Below are positions 58,458-64,000 of a stretch of 64,000 nt of DNA, one piece after another. The notes beneath the pieces were generated by a model. It saw nothing but the letters and a program-made list of their open reading frames with translations. It ran no database searches and was not told the DNA's origin. Positions within the stretch are counted from its first letter, which is position 1, and each line of letters begins with the position of its first letter. The position numbers and the translations under genes were made by a program. Source of the stretch: SAR116 cluster bacterium (lineage in GTDB: Bacteria > Pseudomonadota > Alphaproteobacteria > Puniceispirillales > Puniceispirillaceae); NCBI GenBank assembly GCA_004212735.1, contig SHBD01000006.1:1-64000 (forward strand). The letters run 5' to 3'.

Positions 58458-59876
58458 CTAGAAATGGATGGCCCGGTCAAAGGCGTCAAGGACTGATTCG
58501 TGCATTGCCTCAGATAAGGTCGGATGCGGGAAGATGGTTTGCATCAATTCGGTCTCCGTTGCCTCAAGCGTGCGGGCTATGGCATAGCCCTGAATGAGCT
58601 CGGTCACTTCCGGGCCGACCATGTGCGCGCCAAGCAATTCACCCGTTTTCTCATCAAAAATGGTTTTGACAAGGCCCTGATCATCACCCATGGCAATCGC
58701 CTTGCCATTACCGACAAACGGAAAGCGCCCGACCTTAATCTTATATCCAGCCTCGGTTGCGGCGGTCTCAGTCATGCCGACAGAGGCCACTTGGGGCCGA
58801 CAATAGGTGCAGCCCGGCACCGCGCCATCACCAAGCGGATGGGCCTGTTTCAACCCAGCTATTTTTTCGACACACATGATGCCCTCATGGCTGGCCTTGT
58901 GCGCCAGCCATGGTGGCCCCGTCACATCACCAATGGCATAGATGCCCGGCTCAGCCGTCGCCGCCCATTGATCTGTGACAATATGCCCACGATCAATAAC
59001 CACGGCGCTGCCCTCAAGGCCCAAATTCTCGGTATTGCCGATAATGCCGACAGCCAGAATGGCGCGCTCGGCGATCAAATCCTCGCCTGATCCCTCAAGA
59101 GTGGCGGTAACACTTGTTTTGCTCGCGTCTGTTTTGCTGGTATTGGTCAGGCTGCGCAATTTCGCCCCGGTGATGATCTTGATGCCACGCTTGGCAAAGG
59201 CCTTTTGGACGATGGCGGAAATCTCCGCATCCTCGACAGGCAGAATTGTGTCCATCGCCTCAATCAACGTCACCTCAACGCCCATGTCATGATAGAAGGA
59301 GGCAAATTCAGCGCCGATCGCGCCTGACCCGATGATCAGCAGCGATTTTGGCATGGTTTCAGGGACCATCGCCTCGCGGTAGGTGAGGATGGATTTGCCA
59401 TCGGCAACAATGCCGGGAAGGCTGCGCGCCCGCGCCCCGGTGGCGATAATCACATGCGGTGCGGTGATGCTCTCGCCAGTGGACAGGGTGACGGTGCGCA
59501 GACCATCGGCCACAGCGCCGATTTTTGCCTCGGCATCGAACAGGGCAACTTTGTTCTTTTTCAGCAGATGCTGAACGCCAGCAGATAGACGGCCAGCCAC
59601 TTTGCGCGAGCGTTTGACAACCTTGGCAAGATCAATTGAGATTTCGCCGCCAATGGTGATGCCGAAATCCTGCATCTCGTCCAGAGAATGGCGCAGTTCC
59701 GCCGCCCGCAACAGCGCCTTTGTCGGAATGCAGCCCCAGTTCAGGCAAACACCGCCCAGATGCTCACGTTCCACAACGCTAACACGCATACCAAGCTGCG
59801 CCGCCCGGATCGCCGCCACATAACCGCCCGGCCCGCCGCCAATCACTATGATATCAAAACTCTGTTTGTCTGTCAT
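58458..59876 (-). CDS. lpdA: Dihydrolipoyl dehydrogenase (E3)
   Basis: 472 residues. FAD motif IIVIGGGPGGYVAAIRAAQLG, redox disulfide GGVCLNWGCIPTKALL, NAD motif LLIIGSGAIGAEFASFY and the C-terminal HPTLSEAMHESVLDAF with the catalytic His-Glu. It reoxidises dihydrolipoyl groups of the pyruvate dehydrogenase complex with NAD. A short KTDASKTSVTATL insertion near residue 250 is repeat-like. Confidence 0.96.
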   Translation of the reverse strand: MTDKQSFDIIVIGGGPGGYVAAIRAAQLGMRVSVVEREHLGGVCLNWGCIPTKALLRAAELRHSLDEMQDFGITIGGEISIDLAKVVKRSRKVAGRLSAGVQHLLKKNKVALFDAEAKIGAVADGLRTVTLSTGESITAPHVIIATGARARSLPGIVADGKSILTYREAMVPETMPKSLLIIGSGAIGAEFASFYHDMGVEVTLIEAMDTILPVEDAEISAIVQKAFAKRGIKIITGAKLRSLTNTSKTDASKTSVTATLEGSGEDLIAERAILAVGIIGNTENLGLEGSAVVIDRGHIVTDQWAATAEPGIYAIGDVTGPPWLAHKASHEGIMCVEKIAGLKQAHPLGDGAVPGCTYCRPQVASVGMTETAATEAGYKIKVGRFPFVGNGKAIAMGDDQGLVKTIFDEKTGELLGAHMVGPEVTELIQGYAIARTLEATETELMQTIFPHPTLSEAMHESVLDAFDRAIHF

Positions 59877-59927
59877 TTTCCAACCTGACTGGAGAATCCG
59901 GTAACGGACAATCCCAAAAAAAACCGC

Positions 59928-61295
59928 CTAGAGAAGCATCGTCACCGGATTCTCGATGTAGGATTTGAATGATTGCAGCCACCGCGCCCCAACCGCACCA
60001 TCCACAGCCCGGTGATCACAGGACAATGTGACAGTCATCACCGTGGCAACAGCAAGTGCGCCATCACGGACAATCGGGCGTTGCTCGCCAGCGCCAACAG
60101 CCAGAATGGCCCCTTGCGGCGGGTTGATCACGGCGGCAAATTCCCGCACGCCAAACATGCCAAGGTTGGAGATGGTGAAGCTGCCGCCGGTGTATTCCTC
60201 AGGCGCAAGGCTGCCGGAGCGTGCGCGCGCCGCCAGATCGCGGCTGATCTGCGATAACTCGGCAAGGCCCTTTTTCTCCGCCGCCCAAATCACCGGCGTG
60301 ATCAGACCGCCGTCAATGGCCACCGCCATCGAGATATCGGCATGCGTAAAGAGGCGGGTGTGATCACCCTCCCATGAGGCATTTGCCTCCGGCACCTTGA
60401 TCAATGCCTGCGCCGCCGCACGTATCACCAGATCATTTACCGATATTTTCACACCATCCTCGGCAAGTGCATTGAGCTGTTTACGCGACTGCAGAAGCTG
60501 GTCGATCTCACAATCGACCGTCAGATAGAAATGCGGGGCTATCTGTTTGGATTGTTGCAGACGCTCGGCAATGATTTTGCGCATCTGGCTATTGGGTATC
60601 AGCTCGCTGGCACCCGGAGTCGCCAGAGGCACGCCGATTGCGGCAGGAACGCCCATGCCACCAGAGGTCACGCCCGGTGCAATGTCGGGTGCAGTGGCTG
60701 AGGCAATAACCGCAGCCTCAACATCGGCCCGCAAAATCCGCCCATGGGGACCACTGCCGGAAAGGGCCGCCAGATCAAGATTGTGGTCTGCCGCAATGCG
60801 CCGCGCAAGCGGGCTGGCGAAGATCCGGCCTGCGCCGCCGCTCGATCCCACGGACGAAGATGCTGCCGGCTGGACCGAGGACGCGGTTGCAGCTGGGGCT
60901 GGAGTTTCGGGTGCTGATACGGGTGCTGATACGGGGGCTGTTTCGGGAGTTGATGCGGGGGCTTGTTCGGAAGCTGAGTGAAGTGCAGCGTCAGGCTGGT
61001 TGGTTGTGGGGGCGGGCTGTTGCGGGGCCGCAGCAACGCTGGCCACATCCTCGCCATCCTCGGCAAGACGGGCGATCACCGTGCCGACAGCGACATTTTC
61101 ACTGCCAGCGGCGATCAGGATGCTGGCAATGACGCCCTCTTCCACCGCCTCGACCTCCATTGTTGCCTTGTCGGTCTCGATCTCGGCAATCACATCGCCA
61201 GAGCGCACTTCATCACCAACAGCGACATTCCAAGTGGCCAATGTTCCGGTCTCCATGGTCGGAGAGAGAGCAGGCATTTTGATCTCGACTGCCAT
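59928..61295 (-). CDS. pdhC: Pyruvate dehydrogenase E2, dihydrolipoyl acetyltransferase
   Basis: 455 residues from ATG 61295, preceded by GGGGAGCG. One lipoyl domain (1-78, lipoyl Lys in [17 protein letters not shown]), a long Pro/Ala linker, a peripheral subunit-binding domain ([33 protein letters not shown]) and the catalytic domain ending with [16 protein letters not shown] (HxxxDG). The linker includes [11 protein letters not shown]-type repeats. The ribosome site overlaps the end of pdhB, spacing one base between genes. Confidence 0.95.
   Translation of the reverse strand: MAVEIKMPALSPTMETGTLATWNVAVGDEVRSGDVIAEIETDKATMEVEAVEEGVIASILIAAGSENVAVGTVIARLAEDGEDVASVAAAPQQPAPTTNQPDAALHSASEQAPASTPETAPVSAPVSAPETPAPAATASSVQPAASSSVGSSGGAGRIFASPLARRIAADHNLDLAALSGSGPHGRILRADVEAAVIASATAPDIAPGVTSGGMGVPAAIGVPLATPGASELIPNSQMRKIIAERLQQSKQIAPHFYLTVDCEIDQLLQSRKQLNALAEDGVKISVNDLVIRAAAQALIKVPEANASWEGDHTRLFTHADISMAVAIDGGLITPVIWAAEKKGLAELSQISRDLAARARSGSLAPEEYTGGSFTISNLGMFGVREFAAVINPPQGAILAVGAGEQRPIVRDGALAVATVMTVTLSCDHRAVDGAVGARWLQSFKSYIENPVTMLL
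60905..60980 (-). repeat. 12-bp repeats in the pdhC linker
   Basis: Worn units of GGTGCTGATACG and GGGGCTGTTTCG between about 60905 and 60980 encode a Pro/Ala/Ser/Glu-rich hinge. Mobile hinges of this kind are normal for E2 proteins. Confidence 0.65.
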
Positions 61296-61296
61296 C

Positions 61297-62697
61297 TTAC
61301 GCTCCCCTGAACCCATCGCAGGTCGCCTGTACCGTGGCGACGATATCGTCAAGCTGCGGCAATGCCAGCTTTTCCAGATTGGCCGCATAGGGCATCGGCA
61401 CATCCTTACCGGTCACACGGGCAATCGGCGCATCAAGCCAGTCGAAGGCCTGTTCCATGACCTGCATGGCAATCTCGGAGCCAAGACCGGCAAAAGGAAA
61501 ACCCTCCTCGCAGGTGACAAGCCGAGAGGTCTTGCGAACGGAGGCGATGATGGTTTCGCTGTCCAACGGCCGGATTGTCCGAAGATCAATCACCTCGGCG
61601 GAAATTCCCTGTTCGGCCAGTGTCTCGGCCGCGGCAAGGGCGCGGCCAACCATGATCGAAAAGGCAACAATCGTGACGTCACTTCCCTCACGGACGATTT
61701 TGGCCTTGCCGATCGGCACGACCCACTCATCATCCTCGGGGATATCGAAGCTCTGGCCATACATCACCTCATTTTCGAGAAAGATCACCGGATTGGGATC
61801 ACGGATGGCAGCTTTCAACAATCCCTTGGCATCGGCAGCCGACCACGGCGCGACAACCTTCAGCCCCGGACAATGCGCATACCAGCTGGCATAGCATTGC
61901 GAATGCTGGGCGGCGACACGGCTGGCGGCCCCATTCGGCCCGCGAAAGACGATCGGACAACCCATCTGACCACCCGACATATAGAGCGTCTTGGCAGCGG
62001 AATTGATGATCTGGTCAATCGCCTGCATGGCGAAATTGAAGGTCATGAACTCGATCACCGGGCGCAGCTCGCCAAAGGCAGCGCCAACGCCGAGACCGGC
62101 AAAACCCTGTTCGGTGATCGGCGTATCAATCACGCGCTTTGGCCCAAATTCGGCAAGCAGACCCTGGGTGACCTTGTAGGCACCCTGATATTCAGCAACT
62201 TCCTCGCCCATCACGAACACATTTTCATCGCGGCGCATTTCCTCAGCCATCGCGTCACGCAAAGCCTCGCGCACGGTGACATTGGCCGTTGCCCCGGTCC
62301 AGTCAGCCTCAGCTGCAATCGCCTCAACAGCTGGCGCCGGTGCGGGGGGTGAAACCGGTGCCGGTATCGGCGCTTCGGGAGTATTGGATGCTTCAGGTGT
62401 GGGCGCTTCGGGGGTATTGGGTGGTTCGGGTGCGGGTGTGGTGCCTGCCGGCTCACCCTCGGCCAGCAGAATGGCGATCGGCGCATTGACCTTGACGTTC
62501 TGGGCACCGGCGGCAACAAGCAGCGTTCCCACACGGCCATCGTCAACGGCCTCGACCTCCATCGTCGCCTTGTCGGTTTCGATCTCGGCAATCACATCGC
62601 CAGAGCGCACCTCATCACCCTCAGCGACAAGCCATTTGGCCAAAGTTCCCTCTTCCATTGTCGGCGAAAGCGCCGGCATCCTGATTTCGATGGCCAT
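61297..62697 (-). CDS. pdhB: Pyruvate dehydrogenase E1 beta with N-terminal lipoyl domain
   Basis: 466 residues. Residues 1-78 are a lipoyl domain ([17 protein letters not shown]), 80-135 a Pro/Thr/Glu hinge ([18 protein letters not shown]), and the rest an E1-beta transketolase-like subunit ([52 protein letters not shown]). It forms the thiamine diphosphate site with PdhA. A lipoylated E1-beta is characteristic of alphaproteobacteria. The genes on both sides are spaced one to two bases. Confidence 0.96.
   Translation of the reverse strand: MAIEIRMPALSPTMEEGTLAKWLVAEGDEVRSGDVIAEIETDKATMEVEAVDDGRVGTLLVAAGAQNVKVNAPIAILLAEGEPAGTTPAPEPPNTPEAPTPEASNTPEAPIPAPVSPPAPAPAVEAIAAEADWTGATANVTVREALRDAMAEEMRRDENVFVMGEEVAEYQGAYKVTQGLLAEFGPKRVIDTPITEQGFAGLGVGAAFGELRPVIEFMTFNFAMQAIDQIINSAAKTLYMSGGQMGCPIVFRGPNGAASRVAAQHSQCYASWYAHCPGLKVVAPWSAADAKGLLKAAIRDPNPVIFLENEVMYGQSFDIPEDDEWVVPIGKAKIVREGSDVTIVAFSIMVGRALAAAETLAEQGISAEVIDLRTIRPLDSETIIASVRKTSRLVTCEEGFPFAGLGSEIAMQVMEQAFDWLDAPIARVTGKDVPMPYAANLEKLALPQLDDIVATVQATCDGFRGA
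62330..62450 (-). repeat. Degenerate repeats in the pdhB hinge
   Basis: GGTGCCGGTATCGGCGCTTC and GGGTATTGGATGCTTCAGGT-like stretches recur (for example 62376 and 62412) and encode the NTPEAP units of the hinge. Confidence 0.65.
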
Positions 62698-62699
62698 GA

Positions 62700-63770
62700 T
62701 TACGCCTCCGTTGATGCGGCTGTGCCGGCAGACACCGGCAAAAGGATATCGGTGAACAATTCAGACGGATCGGGCTCCGGGCTGTTCTGGGCAAATTCGG
62801 TGGCCTTGGTAACCACGGCCTTGACCTCGCCATCAATGGCCTTGAGCGCCTCTTCCTTGACGTTCTGCTTGATCAGAAGCTCACGCAGCTGGTCGATCGG
62901 ATCATGCTGCTTGCGCATGGCGTCAACCTCCTCGCGGGTGCGGTACTTCGCTGGATCAGACATTGAATGACCGCGATAGCGATAGGTCTTCATCTCAAGG
63001 ATATAGGGGCCTTTTCCCTCGCGGCAATGCGCCAGCGCCTCAAGCCCGGCCTCGCGAACGGCTAGCACATCCATGCCATCGACCTGTTTGCCCGGAATGC
63101 CATACGCCGAGCCACGTTCCGCAAGGGCAGGCCCCGCTGCGGCTCTGGTCACCGCTGTTCCCATGCCATATTGGTTGTTCTCAATGACGAACAGGCAGGG
63201 CAGATCCCACAGGGCGGCCATGTTGAAACTCTCATAGACCTGTCCCTGATTGACCGCCCCATCCCCGAGGTAGGTCATGCAGACATTGGCCTCGTCTTTG
63301 TATTTGTGGGAAAAAGCCAGACCACAACCGATCGGCACCTGAGCACCGACAATGCCGTGGCCACCAAAGAATTTCTTTTCCCGGCTGAACATGTGCATCG
63401 AGCCACCCTTGCCGCGCGAATAGCCACCCTCGCGGCCCGTCAGCTCAGCCATCACACCATCAGCATCCATGCCGCAGGCGAGCATGTGACCGTGGTCGCG
63501 GTAGGAGGTGACAACCGTGTCACCGGGCTTTGACGCCGATTGCAGACCGACAACGACAGCTTCCTGACCAATATAGAGGTGGCAAAACCCGCCAATTTGC
63601 CCCATGCCGTAAAGCTGTCCAGCCTTTTCCTCAAACCGGCGGATCAACAGCATGTCGTGATACATCGCGGTCAAATCTTCGGTGGCCGGCATATCGTTCC
63701 GGCCGGTGGCGATGGCCTTTGGCGGACGACCGGGTTTCTTTTTGCGCGGTGTTGTCGCTTTCTGCACCAT
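62700..63770 (-). CDS. pdhA: Pyruvate dehydrogenase E1 alpha
   Basis: 356 residues. Basic N terminus ([10 protein letters not shown]), then [31 protein letters not shown], and the thiamine diphosphate motif starting [19 protein letters not shown] and ending [23 protein letters not shown] is the phosphorylation-loop region of mitochondrial homologs. It oxidatively decarboxylates pyruvate. AGGGAGC precedes the ATG. First gene of pdhABC-lpd-lipA-ratA. Confidence 0.96.
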   Translation of the reverse strand: MVQKATTPRKKKPGRPPKAIATGRNDMPATEDLTAMYHDMLLIRRFEEKAGQLYGMGQIGGFCHLYIGQEAVVVGLQSASKPGDTVVTSYRDHGHMLACGMDADGVMAELTGREGGYSRGKGGSMHMFSREKKFFGGHGIVGAQVPIGCGLAFSHKYKDEANVCMTYLGDGAVNQGQVYESFNMAALWDLPCLFVIENNQYGMGTAVTRAAAGPALAERGSAYGIPGKQVDGMDVLAVREAGLEALAHCREGKGPYILEMKTYRYRGHSMSDPAKYRTREEVDAMRKQHDPIDQLRELLIKQNVKEEALKAIDGEVKAVVTKATEFAQNSPEPDPSELFTDILLPVSAGTAASTEA

Positions 63771-63949
63771 TTATCTGCTCCCTAGAACCAAAGTAATGGA
63801 ACCTGACAGCAATGCCGGACGGCACCTGTTCCATGAAGCAAGAATTTAACGAATTTGATATTTTTGCAATATTTTTATTTTATTGTTTTTATTGTATTTT
63901 TTATAAATAAACCAGATTTTAGTTTACTGAACGAATGCGGACATCATTC
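63771..63949 (-). promoter_or_regulatory. AT-rich gap upstream of pdhA
   Basis: About 180 bp, with 63855-63920 almost pure A/T. It should contain the pdh operon promoter and possibly the end of the upstream transcript. No convincing -35/-10 pair or operator palindrome could be fixed by eye. Confidence 0.4.
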
Positions 63950-64000
63950 CTAAAATTTCAAATCTGAAAGATCAATTGAAATAATCACATCATCGGGAGA
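63950..64000 (-). CDS. C-terminal end of an upstream gene, possibly ftsB
   Basis: A frame entering from the right edge reads SPDDVIISIDLSDLKF then stops at 63950. The septum initiator FtsB usually precedes pdhA in alphaproteobacteria, and its C terminus commonly has a Pro-x-Asp/Glu-Val-Ile pattern. Only sixteen residues are visible, so the call rests mainly on position. Confidence 0.4.
   Translation of the reverse strand, partial: SPDDVIISIDLSDLKF

Noticed and set aside
60905-60980. Pro/Ala repeats in the E2 linker as part of the repeat phenomenon
   Set aside because: Mobile Pro/Ala hinges are normal in E2 and lipoylated E1 proteins, so this tract was listed but not counted as evidence.
61297-62697. 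Lipoyl domain on E1 beta as a novel fusion
   Set aside because: N-terminally lipoylated PdhB is an established alphaproteobacterial feature.
63855-63920. Rho-independent terminator in the AT-rich gap upstream of pdhA
   Set aside because: The stretch is almost all A/T but no GC-rich stem could be found.

Overview
The window looks like a marine alphaproteobacterium. The right half carries a typical alphaproteobacterial order: (ftsB)-pdhA-pdhB-pdhC-lpd-lipA-ratA, cinA-pgpA-ispDF, dusB-ntrB-ntrC-ntrY-ntrX-trkA-hfq, and mfd-sdhE/recG. E1-beta is lipoylated and IspD is fused to IspF. The left half resembles SAR116/Puniceispirillum-type or roseobacter accessory genomes: methylamine/N-methylglutamate genes, carnitine-type enzymes, ureohydrolases and many small permeases. 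SAR116 is an inference from content, not proven.

Layout. 1-2020: end of an FMN glutamate synthase-like subunit plus a type III glutamine synthetase/gamma-glutamylmethylamide synthetase. 2045-7654: a cell-wall group (amidase-NlpC/P60 fusion, AmpG permease, L,D-transpeptidase, GH84-type N-acetylglucosaminidase, M19 dipeptidase). 7729-10059: two divergent agmatinase-family enzymes. 10296-17800: one leftward operon with a Tat-exported peptide-type binding protein, two permeases, a double ATPase, a membrane di-iron desaturase/hydroxylase and a TIM-barrel isomerase. 18097-31726: a catabolic island. Its first part is an AA_synth-family protein, alpha/beta hydrolase, RidA and aldehyde dehydrogenase. 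Its second part is an ADP-forming acyl-CoA synthetase, acyl-CoA dehydrogenase, beta-keto acid cleavage enzyme, AraC/GATase regulator, carnitine dehydrogenase-like enzyme, CaiD-like hydratase and a luciferase-like monooxygenase. 31974-35937: two coupled EamA permeases, a GST, a flavin split-barrel protein and a DsbA/FrnE protein. 35938-45588: mfd, sdhE, recG, a DUF502 membrane protein with a histone-like tail, mazG, an inositol-phosphatase-family enzyme and hfq. 45683-54227: trkA and the ntr/dusB operon. 54572-64000: isoprenoid, phospholipid and NMN genes, lipoate synthase and the complete pyruvate dehydrogenase complex.

Two features cut across the gene list. First, about thirty short tandem repeats (units 6-30 bp, 2-15 copies) sit at gene edges, over start or stop codons and in protein linkers. 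Inside coding regions the units are almost always multiples of three, while between genes they are not. Second, several genes contain abrupt patches of about 50-70 bp with only 14-24% G+C. The most notable single-protein oddity is NtrC, whose sigma-54 contact loop reads GAFVGA instead of GAFTGA. No tRNA, rRNA, CRISPR array, insertion sequence or prophage was seen.
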